Of a stretch of DNA of 64,000 bases, positions 35,916-50,145 are shown one piece after another. Position 1 is the stretch's first letter. Each line of letters opens with the position of its first letter. The stretch is from contig JAIWNE010000057.1 of the NCBI GenBank assembly GCA_025331445.1, positions 145,998-209,997 of the forward strand, given 5' to 3'. The position numbers and the translations under genes are program-made. The DNA comes from Blakeslea trispora (Eukaryota; Mucoromycota; Mucoromycetes; Mucorales; Choanephoraceae). Under the pieces are notes generated by a model, which had not been told where the DNA came from, ran no database searches, and saw nothing but the letters and a program-made list of their open reading frames with translations.

Positions 35916-37954
35916 TTATCTGGGGCAATTGTCTTGCCATGATCGGATCTCTGTAGATGAGAAAGCATGCTCTAGATCATAGACAGATCCAGAATAATGA
36001 GTGTCTATATTGTTTTTGGCCATCATGGCTGAGGGTGGGGGTATAGGCCGAGAATGAGTATCTCGGTAGAATCCGTTGTTTGAGAACTCATCCAACAGAT
36101 GATCTTGTTTAGCAGTCGAAGTTGGTTTTGGAAAGATAGGTGAGAGCATATGGACTTTAGGACTACTGTTTCGAGTACAGCTATCACCTGTGTCAGCATC
36201 TGTCAAGACATTTTCAATGGTTATGGTAAACTCGAATATACAGGGAATAATACGAAACTGTAGAATCCCCTTCAATGCCTTCAATGACTGTCGAAACATG
36301 AAACGTGCTTCCTCAGCCTGTGCCACATTTTCATCTGCACAGTTCATGATATGAATTCGAGTTGCTGACATCAGCACTTGAGCCAAGAGAGTAAATGAAA
36401 GAATAGTATTAGGCTGGTGAACCATGGCATAGCCAAGACGAGTGATTTCACTAGCGACAGTTCGGCACCGTTGTTGGATATGTTGTGAAATTGAAGAACA
36501 AGATGAAGATATCAAAGTGATGGGCTGCAAAACAAAGATAGAGACAAAGTAGTAGACAAGGCGCATGTGAGCCACAAAGGGCTCCATGAAAAGAGGTGCG
36601 GTAGAGACAGCATCTTGAAGAGGGAGATGCTTTAGTATGGGCGGTAGCTGCTCATACCAGATAGAGAGGTAGTGATCCAACTGTAGCACTTGTTGCTCAT
36701 TTTCAGGTAGCCGTGCAGTACCTGCCTGTCGTTCAGGTATATCCATCAAAAGAGCTTGCTCGCTAATCTTCATCACTCGAATATGTTCCATAAAGCATCG
36801 GTTGATATCATGTTCATTGGGATCTCCCGTGCTCAGGACAGTAGGCATATCGATGTCTGCATCACGTAAAGAAAGCAAACACGGTTTACCAGTCAGCAAG
36901 CTGTTGATCTTGTCCATACAGTAACAGACCCAATATGCTCTCTTTCTTAGTTCCATCTCGTCTAAAGTGACAATAGCACTGTTTGAGCTGCATCGCTTAT
37001 GGAGCTTTAGGTCATAACATAACCGACATGCCATATCCCGATAGATACGAGACAGGCCATTGTCAATGCCTGACCCTGTTGAGCTACCATCAGATTCGTA
37101 CATGGATAATAAGGACAGGGAGATGACAGTGCCAATGGAGGGTCTCCGTAGCGATTCTCTTACGAGAATTTCTGCCTTTAAATAATATTCGTCTGCTTTG
37201 GCTGGATCTTTGTATTGAGCTCCATGACAATAAATACTGTAGAGGAGACATGGTGTGATCAATGGATCTTGATGTTCTAGCAAGCGATAAAAGATAGATT
37301 TTTGAATGATAGGAAAAATATTGTATTTATGTTCAAAGAACAGATTGATCATGTCTGTATCAATTGCATCATGAACCGCACTCGCATTTCTTCTATTCCT
37401 TATACTATTGTCGCCATGGAACAATAGGTTGATGTCTACTAGCCATCGACCTTCTTTGCCTTGGCCAGGTGAAATCACACTTAGTTTATCAATTCGGTTT
37501 GAAATGTCTACTAGTGTCTCTCTGTCACTCATTGGAACACTTGGTATTGAGTGCTCTTCGTTTGAATGAATGTCTGTTCTTGTGAATGAACACTGCTTTC
37601 TTCTAACTGATTTGATTTAATTCACTGAAGAGGGGATTCTTTGATCTCTATCGCTTAAGTTTACCTTTACACTTTAAATAGAAAATTAGGCTTCCGAAAT
37701 AAAATTAAGAATACATGAAAAAAAAAAAGACTTCAAGTGCCTTTTTTTTTTTACTTACTTGCATGCAAGGCTGTAATCCATCGCACTACGATTATTTATT
37801 TTTTTTAAATTTTAGAAAAAAAAATTAATAATTTTTCTTTTTAATTTCTCACCTTTATTTTCTTTGAGCGGCAGTTGAGACAAGCTCGAGAGACTTTATA
37901 TCTTTTCTCTTTTGGAGTTGGCAACTTTTCTTCTGCTGTTTGACTGTGGCTCAT
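35916..37954 (-). CDS. Zn2Cys6 transcription factor with fungal-specific TF domain
   Basis: A binuclear zinc-cluster DNA-binding regulator. Exons 37954-37853, 37785-37759, a 7-nt microexon 37671-37665, and 37606-35916 close in phase to 608 residues. Together they build the exact zinc-cluster spacing CX2CX6CX5CX2CX6C: ACLNCRSKKIK, then CDGLQPCMQ, then CK from the microexon, then VRRKQC. The large last exon holds the middle-homology domain (PF04082 type): FFEHKYNIFPIIQKSIF, ACRLCYDLKLHKRC, KRAYWVCYCMDKINSLLTGKPCLLSLRDADIDMP. The last-exon ORF begins at an internal ATG (37532), so a prediction that skips the small exons yields a protein with no DNA-binding domain. The target pathway is not visible from sequence. 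Confidence 0.88.
37665..37671 (-). other. 7-nt microexon in the Zn2Cys6 gene
   Basis: TGTAAAG flanked by an AG acceptor (TTTAAAG) and a GTAAAC donor on the minus strand. Including it restores both reading phase and the fifth cysteine of the zinc cluster with CX2C and CX6C spacing on each side. No other joining of the neighbouring exons does so. Confidence 0.75.
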
Positions 37955-39765
37955 TTCTTATTTGCTCTCTGATTAAATAATAGTAAAAAAAAAAAAGAGA
38001 AAAATATTACAAGAAAGAAAGAAAGAAGAGAGGAAAAAAAAAAGGAATGAGAGGAAAGAGAGAGAGAGAGAGAAAAAAAAAAGAAATAGGCTGTCTAGGT
38101 TCACACCCATTTTAGAGGGAGAGAAAAAAAAAGGGTCCATGCCATTTGCCAACATGTGTTTACATAAGTCCCGATATACCAATCAAATGGTGAAAAATAT
38201 TAGCAATTTTAAATTTGAAGTTCAATGATTTACAAACAGATAATCTCTTTATTATTTTTATTTTTATACCTTGAAAAAAAAACAACTGTACTAAATGCTG
38301 TCTCTCTTTTTTATTTAGTTTCCGCGGAAGCAATGAACAAGCCTTTCCCCAGAATTCTAGGTAATGTCAAATACATACTCCGACTGAAGCTGCTGCCGAG
38401 GAAATAGTAAATTTCTCTCCGCCCGATCATAAAGCTTTCAGGGACAGCCTGCCCTTCCAAGAAATACAGGGTTCTTTTGTTTATTTATTTGTTTTAGACA
38501 AAGACAGATTGAATACTTTTCTCGGCAAACACACCTTCAAAGTGTATACATATGTATGTACACAAGATCTCAACATAATTGCTATTCGACTGTTTGAATC
38601 CTTTGATTTTACCTTGTGTAATCAATTATCAAAAACTAATGACACTAGCTACACAAATTAGTGCTTCTTCTAAGAGAACTGCATTTTGTTGAATTCAGTA
38701 AATTGAAATTCAAATTTACCAAGTCTGTCCTTTCTGTAAGTAAAAGATGATTATGACTCAGATATCAACCTGAGTCTCAAACTAACAATAGCAATTGTTG
38801 AGACAATGAAATTATCTCTAATAGAAGTATGGCCAGTAAGAATTGTGTTAAAATGATAATAAAACTCTTTGTGATAGAGGAACATTGACCTTGAGTATAA
38901 GAAGGACTTGTAGCGAATAGCTAACTTGCTTCTTTTTTAATGAGATTCCATATATACAAAAAAAAAAAAAGCATGTTGATATATGTTTAGTTATTAGAAA
39001 CCATAAAGACGCCAAAGTGTTTATGACATTGCAAAATAGAACATACTAGTACCATCATTCACTTCCTAGTGTTGTTGCTTGAATTTCAAATAAAAAAAGC
39101 AAGAAAAGAAAAATATCAAATAACCTAGCTCAACATGTCACAACGCATATGGTACTCTCACTTAACTTGGTTAGTATGATCATGTTACATAGCGGATAAA
39201 ATAAAGCAAAAGTAGAGTAAATTGCAAGATTAAACATGTAGTCTTGAGCTTTATTGTCAGAAGCAACAACGTTACACAACTACTCTCAGTATCAAGAATC
39301 TCACAATGAAAGACAAATGTTCCCATAGCCGCAGCCAATTGTCTCATAGTTCGAGAGACTCTGAAATAAGCAAATGTGTATAAACTTCAAATAATAATAA
39401 AAGAAAAGTCGACGATGCATTCCCCCCCCCCTCTTATTTATAAAATTAAATGATCTGAACATAAAGAAAAACTCTTGATTCGGTAAGTAACAGTATCTAT
39501 TTATGAATAAATGTGTATGTATACATAGATAGGAAGCAAATAAAAGATATAATAAAGCAAAAAAGAAATATAAGGAAGAATGTGTATAGATATATAGTTA
39601 AAAAAAAGAAAAGAAACAATTAAATAATAATAAGAAATTGCAGAGAGATAACGTGCATGCATAACAAGTGAATATAACGAAATTAAGTATTAGAGCAAAC
39701 TAGACATGTACCTGCTCTTTTTCATTTCTCCTTTGTTTCGCTTTCCCGGAAAGATGAAAAAGAGT
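37955..39765. other. 1.8-kb AT-rich spacer with purine tracts
   Basis: Upstream of the Zn2Cys6 gene are long A/G-rich tracts (about 37983-38130, including (GA)n). A run of ten Cs lies at 39422-39431. No gene, tRNA or repeat family recognised; the part near 39766 is the 3' flank of the RRM gene. Confidence 0.45.
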
Positions 39766-41351
39766 TTACCAAATGCCTCGATTCAGATTATCAACCATAT
39801 GATCGGAATAAGAATGAAACTGTTGTGATCGTGGCGAAGTTTGATTGAGACGCAAAAGCCAGTCATCATTGTTTGTTGGAGATCTAAAGAACATTTGATC
39901 CTGTTGTTGCTTTAACACTTGTTGCTGCTGGTTCAATGAAAGCAACGAGTTAGAGGACTGAGCCTGCGACAGAATGGGTGGAGACAGTGGACGAAAGGAC
40001 GAATTAAGTAAGCGTAATCGACTATTGCTGTTTTCTGTAGGAGTGGTCATTGTAGGTGATTTTGGTTGTTGCTGATGTAGATTATTATAAGGTAAGCTTT
40101 GGCTTGATTTATCCGCTTGTGAACGTCCCCAAGATAATCTTATTTTTGAGGTACCAATAAGAAAGCCATTCATCTTCTCGATTGCTTTCTCCGCTGAACT
40201 ACGAGAAACGTATTGTACAAATCCACATCCTTTACCCAATGGTATCTTGACATAAACCACTTCTCCAAAAGGAGCAAAATAATGCTGAAGTTCTTCTTCA
40301 GTTACAGGAGCAGACAAACCGCCAACAAACACAGTTGTGTTACCAGGATCAGTAGGTTGATTTACAAGAGCAGGTGCCTGTAAGGACAGTTGAATGTACC
40401 TGGCATCATGCTGAGACAATGGAGACAGAGGTTGCTCGTATTGATAAGGAGGAGACGAAAAAGGCTGTTGAACAACACCAGAAGGCTTTTGATGGAGGTG
40501 ATTGTTTTTTGGTGTGGCAAAAGAAACTCGTATAGGTCGATTATCGCACAAGACACCATTCATTTCGAGAACAGCTTCTTGTTGTTCCAATTGATTCAGG
40601 AACCGTACAAATCCATATCCTCTTGATAACCCGGTAAGCGGATCTGTCATAATTTTGGCAGAATGGCAGGATGGATATCGTGCTCGAAACAAAGCCTGTA
40701 AGATAAAGAGCGTAAATATAGACATGCTTATTTTAGACGCACACATTTTCTTCTTCTTCTTTTCTAATGACTTACCAGTAAATAAGTCTCATCAATGTCA
40801 TTGCTTAGATCACCAACAAACAGACTATATTCTGGAGCACGATCTTCTCTATGATACGATGAGATTTATGCACGTGAATAAGAAGATTATCGTCATTCTA
40901 AAATTGTCCTTACTTTCGATCACAGATGCCTCCACCCGAAGCCCAGTTGAGGCGAAAGACTTTTGTGGAATTGGGTATTCTTACACCATGGAAAGTATTG
41001 AGGGCGTCTTGGGCTTGTTGGCTAGACTCGAAGCCGACAAAAGCATAGCCTAAACTCAGACTTGAGCAAACAATGAAAAATCAGCAATGCAATGTGAAAC
41101 TCAGCTTTTTTTTTTATCTTACTTTGTCCTTTTGTCTCGAATCAATTTGATAGCAACGTTGTCGCTTAGCAACGAACTCCATAATTGTTTTAGGAAAGCC
41201 TCATCCATCCAGAAATCGAGATCTCCCATCCTATTTTGTATTATTAGAATTCTTGTTTCATTTTAAGCTTAAAAAAACCATACCAAAGAGTTGTCTTGCT
41301 ATCGTTGTTTCTCAGTAAGAAATCATCATGAAAGACAAAAGAATCTGACAT
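39766..41351 (-). CDS. Three-RRM RNA-binding protein, NAM8/CSX1/TIA1 type
   Basis: RNA-binding protein with three RRMs and a Gln/Asn/Ser-rich tail, like yeast Nam8/Ngr1 and fission yeast Csx1 (splicing or mRNA stability). ATG 41351 opens MSDSFVFHDDFLL, then RRM1 with TTLWMGDLDFWMDEAFL and LGYAFVGFE. RRM2 has EYSLFVGDLSNDIDETYL and RGYGFVRFLN. RRM3 has TTVFVGGLSAPVTEEELQHYFAPFG and KGCGFVQYVS. In all three the RNP1 and RNP2 aromatic positions are kept. At least three introns fall in RRM1-RRM2; most of RRM2 to the end is one exon. The C-terminal 120 residues are low-complexity (QQQQVLKQQQDQ), prone to condensates. Which yeast paralogue it corresponds to is unclear. Confidence 0.88.
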
Positions 41352-43569
41352 GATGATAAGCACAAAAGAAGAAGTTTAAAGTATTATAGAAAAAATGAAA
41401 AAAAATAGCGGACTAAAATAGAAGAGGGGGGGGGAGTCTGTTGAATAAAACTTGTATCAAACAAGTAAAACAAAACAGAAGAAAAAGAACAAAAAAAAAA
41501 AGAAGAGAAAACCAGAAATAAGGGAAAGTGATTTAATCATTTCAAGCTCAGGTGATCTTCCCTGAGGCACAGGAGAAGCCCGTGCGACTTTTTTTCTTTC
41601 AGCTGTTGAGCAAAGGATGATCATGCAACGCAACAGTGATGCTTCCAGCTGATTCTCACCTATCACATTTCGTTTTCAAAGCTGACTGAGGCAAAAATTG
41701 AGAGTGAGAGATGATAGCTCATTAGCTAAAAAAAAAAGAAGAAGCACTCTTTTGCCGAATACTCTGCGCAACCTATAGACACATCTAATTTCCTTTTTGA
41801 GTCTTTTCTTGGAGTCTGATTATCGCATATATCACTCGTAGTTTAAACATGTTGATATTTTAGTCATCATACTCGCTTCTTTCTTTGAGAAATGAGTCTT
41901 GAAGTTTACTATAAGGTTGAAGAGAACAGTACAGCTTTAACTATCTATAATTCGTAAAGAACAGGATAAATGGCACTTTTTTGAACAACCTAGTAGCACT
42001 CTCTATGACGAAAGCTTGAAGTAGTATACTGATATCAAACTCTTATGGCTGACTCATCTAAAGCAATCTATTAATCATAAAATGCATAAAGGGTTTTGAA
42101 ATCATTCAAACAAATTACTCTCTTTTTTCCTTCTTTTATAGCAAACATTCTTTTTTTGTGTGTGTGTGTGTACAATGCAAGAGCCTTCACTAGGTCTTAC
42201 TTTTTTTAGTTTGGGAGCAAGAACTTGTATTAGAACACCAAGCAAGATACACATATATTTCAAATCAGACACAAATAGGCTAAATAACTAAGCCATGGGT
42301 AAATAATATCATAAGGTTAAGATAATGGTGCTTATATGAAAGATAGCTTCATTAGTGTTGCCTGAAAAGCTTGCTGGAATGTGATTTAAAGGTCTCTTTC
42401 TTTTTTTGGTATCTCAAAATACCGACAGCCAATGAAAGTAAATTGTAATGCTGAATCCATTTGACTTTTATAGAACATTCACTTTTTCGAAAAAGGAAAC
42501 TGCTGTTTACCCTTCAGGCCTAAAAGAAAAAAAAATGGAGCGAAAATGTCAATTGCAGAGCGTGTCTTTAACAGAGTCCTAAATTTCCAATGATACACTA
42601 TACACTTCTTTGCAATTCTGACAGCTATGCCATATTGAATGAAGGATACAATGCAAAAGCCTATTGTTTGACAAAAGCACTGATACGTTACTTGTTCGCG
42701 TGAGACACAATTCATTTTCTAGGCTGAAAACACATCTCAAGCCGGAAGTCTTCCGCTTTGCCTCATGTTTCCCGAACGAAGCTTTGTCAACTGTCTCATC
42801 AAATGGGCCGACTCATCAACATTAGCTCTTTAAGAATTCATTCAAAAAAAAAACAAATTTGTTTGAAGAGGAGGATATGTTTAGTAATCCTCCTAATTTG
42901 CCTAAAAGCTTATTTATGGCTGCGTTTGTAAGATCATTGATTTCATATAACCAAAATATACACCAACACTATGGCTGCTTGTCTTTTGATTATCTCAGTA
43001 TTGCTATTTGTCTTTACTAGCATTCTGGTAAATTATCTCTCTGTGAAGACAAAAACATGAAACCACATTATAGACCATCAATTTCTTTTAAGGATACGAC
43101 AAATTGAAATGAAAACACTCCAAAGTACTGATATTCTCAAAGACAAGAAAAAAAAGAGGCTAGTTGGCATTCAACTCGAGCATTATTCTCATTTAAAGAA
43201 AAAAACGTGGTAAAATTGCCTCAGCCTATCCTTGTGGTTTTAAAATGAAAATGGCTGTAAGAATCAGAAATGTATTCTTTTTTCTTACTATCCATATTAC
43301 TTTGTTTTGCTTCTTCTTCTTTAGAAGGCTTGTATGGTTCAGCTATCAAATTCACCATTTTGAATTGTAAATCTTTTCTAGAGAAAACTAGAGGGGGAAA
43401 AAAAAAAAAGAAACGAGACCATCTGCATTTGAAACTGAGCGTGCTGTGGTGTGCATGTCATTTATTGGCTATACTTTTGTTACAAAATATGCCAAATAAA
43501 TTTATATATTTTTAGATCTCTCTCTCTCTCTCTTTCTTTCTTTCTTCCGTCTCTCTCTCTCATATACAC
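41352..43569. other. 2.2-kb intergenic region RRM gene / ALG5
   Basis: Divergent, AT-rich. It has a G9 run (41426-41434), a TG repeat (about 42157-42171) and a CT/TC tract just before ALG5 (43516-43558). An ATG at 42972 opens a short hydrophobic reading frame followed by a GT donor, which could be an alternative first exon. No independent gene is supported. Confidence 0.45.
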
Positions 43570-44717
43570 ATGTCATTCTTACAACTGTTATCAGGCTTAA
43601 TCACAACAGTGATAGCATTGGTATTTAAATAAATTTTAGTTTGAATCGGGCTTGAAGACTAAATTCTCCTTTATTTTACCAGTTTATTGGTTTCCTACTA
43701 TCTTGCTCTCCAAAGCCTAGAGCAAGGACAAAAAATGAAGAATACTATAGAGACGCAACAGACGAAGAAAGAAAGAAACTACCTAGTCTATTTGATAAAG
43801 CTAGTTTAACACTGTCTTGTATTGTCCCGGCCTTTGATGAGAGTCAGCGCCTACCCAAGATGCTAAAAGAGACGATCGCTTATTTAGAAGAACTGAAAGA
43901 CATGACTTTTGAGATCATCATTGTAGACGATGGCAGCCGTGACAAAACTATTGACGTTGCTCTTAAATTCGCCAAGCAATGTCCACAAGTTGATATCCGT
44001 GTTTTAGCTTTAGACAAAAATAGAGGCAAAGGTGGTGCTGTAACTCAGGTACGTTATTTTTTTTTTTTTTTTACTCTTTTTAAGCATCATTTTTTTCTTT
44101 TGGCTCATGTGTTGTATATAAAAGGGTATGTTGGCTGCTCGTGGAGAATATTGTTTGATGGTAGATGCAGATGGTGCTACTCAGTTTTCAGACTTGGGTC
44201 AACTATTGAAGGAAATGAAGCGAATTGAAAAGAACGGCTATGGTGTTGTGATTGGATCGAGATCTCATTTAGTCACCACAGAGGCTGTAGTGAAGGTAAT
44301 CTTGGGTCAAAAACACACACACACACACGAAAGCAACAACTAAAAATGCAAGCTGTTTGATAGCGATCCTTCATTCGTAATTTCTTGATGCGTGGCTTTC
44401 ATACGTTAGTTTACGTGCTTGGCATTCGAGGCATCGAAGACACACAATGTGGGTTCAAGCTGTTCTCACGTAAATCAGCTCAGACTATTTTCCCCAACAT
44501 GCATGTTGAGCGATGGATTTTTGATATTGAATGCCTCATGATTGCCCAACTTCAAGAGATGCCTATTGCTGAAGTTCAAGTCACTTGGCATGAAATTGAT
44601 GGATCAAAAGTGAATTTGATGGTTGATTCTATCAAGATGGCTATTGATTTGTTGCTGATCAGAATGAACTATGTGCTTGGTTTTTGGTCGGTCAAGAAGA
44701 TAACCAAACAGCAATAA
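43570..44717 (+). CDS. ALG5: Dolichyl-phosphate beta-glucosyltransferase ALG5
   Basis: ER-membrane GT2-family enzyme making dolichyl-phosphate-glucose from UDP-glucose, the glucose donor for the N-glycan precursor. Exons 43570-43620, 43683-44048, 44125-44295 and 44364-44717 close to 313 residues (yeast 334). The first exon gives an N-terminal membrane anchor ([17 protein letters not shown], continuing FIGFLLSC). GT2 motifs: [48 protein letters not shown], then the metal-binding [16 protein letters not shown] and [14 protein letters not shown]. All catalytic Asp residues are present. The first exon was chosen by phase and its hydrophobic anchor; a second candidate lies at 42972. Its 3' end meets the prenyltransferase gene 25 bp away. 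Confidence 0.92.
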
Positions 44718-44742
44718 ACAGCTCTATTTATATAAGTGCACT

Positions 44743-45972
<1,230 letters not shown>

Positions 45973-46401
45973 TGCTTATCTCTAAAGAAAGAGGGGGGGG
46001 GTATTGGCTTGTGATAAGTAGAGAAATAAAGGAGCAAAAGGAAGGGGAGTTTAAACAAAGACAAGCGAGAGTGAAAGAAGTCGGAGCTGTATTTTGCTCG
46101 TTTTTTCTTGCTTGCAACTCAATATGGGCTATTTGTGATTTATCCATCAATTAGACAGTTCCATATGCTGGTAAATCGATTCATCTTCATTATAACTACT
46201 TTCTTTATAGAAGCTCTTTTGACAGGAATAAAAAAAAAAGAAAGGGACACAGCAGCCCCGCTTAAGAGAAGATGAAGCGGAGTGATAAATCGTTGTCCAA
46301 AAAACGTCACAGCATTTTTGTCTTTCAAGCTGTAGAGTGACAAGAGTCTCTCTCTCTCTTTTTTTTTAATAGATATATTTTTTTTTCTATCCTTATACAC
46401 T
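45973..46401. promoter_or_regulatory. 430-bp divergent promoter CDC43 / SPT5
   Basis: A G9 run (45993-46001) sits 21-29 bp upstream of the CDC43 start codon, so on the sense strand it is a C9 in the leader. Toward SPT5 there is a CT repeat (46350-46360) and T-rich leader. No TATA box is obvious. Confidence 0.4.
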
Positions 46402-49400
46402 ATGGCTCTTAAACGCTCAGATAGAAGAGAAGACAGAGAAAACGAAGCTCATTATAACGAAGAGGAAGACGAAGAAGAAGACGAAGACTATGACGAAGAC
46501 GATGAAGATGTGGTATAGTAACAGATAGACTCACCTGCAACACCTCGCTAAGCACTGACATAGAGACCCGCCAAGAGAAGACACAACCCTTTCATTGATG
46601 AAATGGCCATCGTTGATGACGATGACGATGAAGAAGACGATGACGAGGAATATGGCAAAGAAGGTCTAGTAAACTTGAATACACTTGTCAAGCAGATCAA
46701 CTGATTGTCTCTCTTTTTCATAGATGGCTTCATTGAAGAAGAAAACGATGAACTCACCACAACCAAGACAACATCGCGTCGCCATCTCGAGCTTGATCGC
46801 AGAAGAAGAGAAATGGAAGGCATGGACGATGAGCAAGTGGCTGCCTTTTATGCTGAAAAATATGGTGGACGCAGTAAACCTCAGAGTTTCAAAGACACTG
46901 AAGAAGTACCACAACAACTCTTATTACCCAGTGTGAATGACCCTAACCTCTGGATGGTTAAGTGCAAAGTAAGAAGGAGAGAGAGAGAGAGAGAAAGAGG
47001 ACAAGCGAGCACTCTTATGTTAAAAAAAAAGAGAGAGAACTAGACTGAATCTTCTTCCCTATAGCCTGGTAAAGAAAAAGATGTTATTTTCGGCTTGATG
47101 AAGAAGTATTTTGATCGACAGAATGGACCCTATCCAATCGACACATTTTCTGCTTTCGCAAGAGAGACCTTGAAGGGCTATATTTACATCGAAGCTCGTA
47201 GACAAGCACATGTTCAAGAAACACTCACCAACATTCCAAACGTCTATATGTCTACATTGATGCTTGTGCCCATCAAGGACATGGTTGACTCGATCACTGT
47301 TCAGAAGAAAGAGGTTGAAATCCCTCTGGGTGGTTGGGTTCGTGTGAAGCGTGGTACTTATGCAGGTGATTTGGCTCAAGTGCTAGAGATATCTGATTCC
47401 CAAGACTCTGCTCGTGTCAAAGTTGTTCCTCGTCTTGACCTCGAGTCTTCTCATGACGATCTACAACAACAGCCTGCAGGCGGTAAGCGAAAGAAGGGTG
47501 TTCGTGCACCTCCCAAGCTATTCAATCCTGAACGTCTTGCAAACCGATCCTTGTCAAGTCTTCAAAAGAAGGGTCCCTATTGGGTCTATAACGGAGACCA
47601 TTATCGCGATGGTTACCTTGAAAAGTACATGAAGATTGCTACATTGCAAGTGGAAGACGTCAACCCTACGCTAGACGAAATTGCTCGATTTGCTGGTAAT
47701 GGTGAACTGAATGGCGAAGATGGTGAGCGATCCATCGATCTCACTTCATTGTCCAGCATGGCCATCAATAATGCACAAGCTTCTACTGTATTTCAAAATG
47801 GTGATGCTGTCAGTGTGACTGAAGGTGACATGATTCACAGTTGGGGTACTGTTGAAAGTGTCAATGATACACAGGTAACTGTTTCCTTGGAGGTAGAGGG
47901 CTTAAGGAAGCGTGTGACTTTGCCTGCTAGACAGCTCCGTAAGCGATTTAAAGAAGGTGATCACGTGAAGGTGATCAATGGTCGTTTCAAGGATGAAAGT
48001 GGTATGGTGCTCAATATTCAAGACAACATTGTCACTTTATTATCCGATGCTTCCTTGAAGGAAGTGCGTGTGTTTGCAAAGGATTTGAGAGAAGCAGCTG
48101 AAGTCATGTTTGGTAAGACGGTGATTGGCAACTACGAATTGCACGATTTAGTCCAGTTGGATTTCTATACGGTGGGTGTCATTGTCAAGGTCAATCGTGA
48201 CTCTTTCCAAGTCTTGACTCAGAATGGTGAAATGCGTGCCGTTCAGCCACATCAAATCACCAACAAGCGAGACAGCAACAAGGCAGTGGCAACAGATGCT
48301 AACGGTAACAGCATTCGATCGGGTGATACTGTTATGGAAGTAGGTGACAAACGTACCTGCTCTATTTTACATCTCTACCGTCACCTCGCCTTCTTGCATT
48401 CGCGTGAACATTCTGAGAACTTTGGTGTCTGGGTCACAAACACTCGCTCCATTGTCAGTGCTACCACGCGTAGCCGAAGTCTAGCTCAACCCAAGTTGCA
48501 GAACCCTCCTTCTTACAATAATGGTTATGGCAGAGATGACAGAGGTGCCAATGGCCATGGATTTGATAGCCGTGGTGGTCGTGGTGGTGCTAGAGGCGGT
48601 CGTGGTGGCGCTTATGGAGGCCGTGGCGGTCGTGGTGGCAGAGACAATTTGGTATCCAAGACAGTTCGTATCTCCCAAGGCCCACACAAGGGTTATATTG
48701 GTATTGTCAAGGAAACGACAGATACTCAGGCACGTGTTGAATTGCATACAAATTCCAAGGTACTCAACTTGGATAAATCGCATTTGATGATCCTGGATGC
48801 CCAAGGTAATCCTATTGGACAAGCTGCTCCTGATCGCTTTGACTCGCCTGCTAACAACGGTGGATTTGCTCGTCCTATGGCTACACCCAGCCGCTATGGT
48901 GAAGGTGCCATGACACCGATGCATGGTGCTGCCTCAGGATCACGTACACCTGCCTGGAACGCTTCAGGATCCAAGACTCCTGCCTGGAACTCAGGTGCCA
49001 GAACACCTAATCCTTACGCAAATGATGGTGGTCGCACACCTGCTTGGGATTCTGGATCAAAAACACCCATGTGGAGTCATGAGTCATCCTCTTCTTCTGC
49101 TTGGAGTAGTAGCTATGACAACCATGTCAGTAATAAACATCATAGCAGCAGTACAAATCAATCACGTTATGGTGGTTCATCAGAAGTAGCCAAGACCCCC
49201 GGTTATTCAAGCACGAGCAACAGTAGCCATCGATATCCCGATATCGACTCTGCTCCCACACCCGGTGCTACCTGGACCGCCCCTACACCAGCTGCCAGTT
49301 ATGAGCCTAGAGCACCTACACCAGCTGTTAACTTTGCACAAACACCCTATGATGCCCCTACACCTTACGATGCAGGTCCTTCATTAAATGCTGGTATTAT

Positions 49401-49997
49401 TCCTCCTACACCGGCTGCCATGATGTCAGCTCCTACACCTGGCAATTATATACCGACTACACCAGGTAACTTTGTACCTACTACGCCAGCTATAGGTATT
49501 CCTCAAACACCGTTCATGCCAAGTGGAGGTGATTATGGTCATGTTGAGGATCAAGGTATAATATATATCTGTTTATGCTCAAGAAAAGAGAGAGCTTCAT
49601 TTATTGACTTACTATTGTCTTGTTAGGTGATCAAGGTGAAGATAACTGGCCTATTGAAGAAATTGAGGTCGTTGTGAAAAAGAGTTATGGTGAGGCTCAA
49701 AAGGGTCAATATGCCAAGGTTGTCACAGTCAACCGCAATGGACGCAAGTGTTTGATTAGTTTATTGGATGCTAGTCAGGCAAAGGTCGATGTTTCATTCG
49801 ATTCAATTGAGCCTGTTCGACCCAGCAAAAAAGATAATGTTAAAATCATCCTGGGTGAGCATCGTGGTGAATTGGGTTCACTTATTGGTGTAGATAGTCA
49901 TGACGGTATTGTTCGTCTAAAGGGTGATGGAAGTGGCTTCAAGATTTTGAGTATGAACTCTGTTGCTAAATATACTGGTACTGATAATGTTGATTAA
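46402..49997 (+). CDS. SPT5: Transcription elongation factor SPT5
   Basis: DSIF subunit: with Spt4 it clamps RNA polymerase II. Exons 46402-46512, 46564-46663, 46724-46968, 47065-49555 and 49627-49997 close to 1105 residues. Order: acidic N-terminus (exons 1-2, E/D runs), the segment FIEEENDELTTTK, NGN domain (DPNLWMVKCKPGKEKDVIFGLMKKYFD, GYIYIEARRQAHVQETL), then several KOW domains, the first being LGGWVRVKRGTYAGDLAQV. A GGRGG-rich (RGG-box) linker follows at about 48570-48650. The C-terminal region has TPAW/TP repeats (SGSRTPAWNASGSKTPAW), the Bur1/CDK9 substrate class, ending with one more KOW in the last exon. Oddity: the exon 2 donor reads GTCTAG, weak but required by phase. The CT-rich repeats make the C-terminus long compared with yeast (1063). 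Confidence 0.93.
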
Positions 49998-50042
49998 AAA
50001 AAAAAGAGAGAGAGATTTTGTTGTTTGTATGTATTAAGTTAA

Positions 50043-50048
50043 AATAAA
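50043..50048 (+). terminator. AATAAA polyadenylation signal for SPT5
   Basis: AATAAA lies 46 bp after the SPT5 stop codon, after an A10(GA)n stretch and before the converging transporter gene. Confidence 0.4.
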
Positions 50049-50145
50049 TAAACTTTTGTCAGATCTTTTTTATAAGGATTTATTTAAATAAAGTGTAAAT
50101 TACAAGCAATAGTTCTACTTTGGGAATAACAACAATAAAAGGAAA

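Noticed and set aside
37983..38130. A/G-rich tract considered as a repeat array
   Set aside because: Imperfect low-complexity purines without a repeat unit; no CRISPR-like spacing.
48481..48924. 147-codon minus-strand ORF inside SPT5
   Set aside because: Shadow of the RGG-rich coding stretch; its Thr-rich repeats mirror the GGT/GGC codons of the sense strand.
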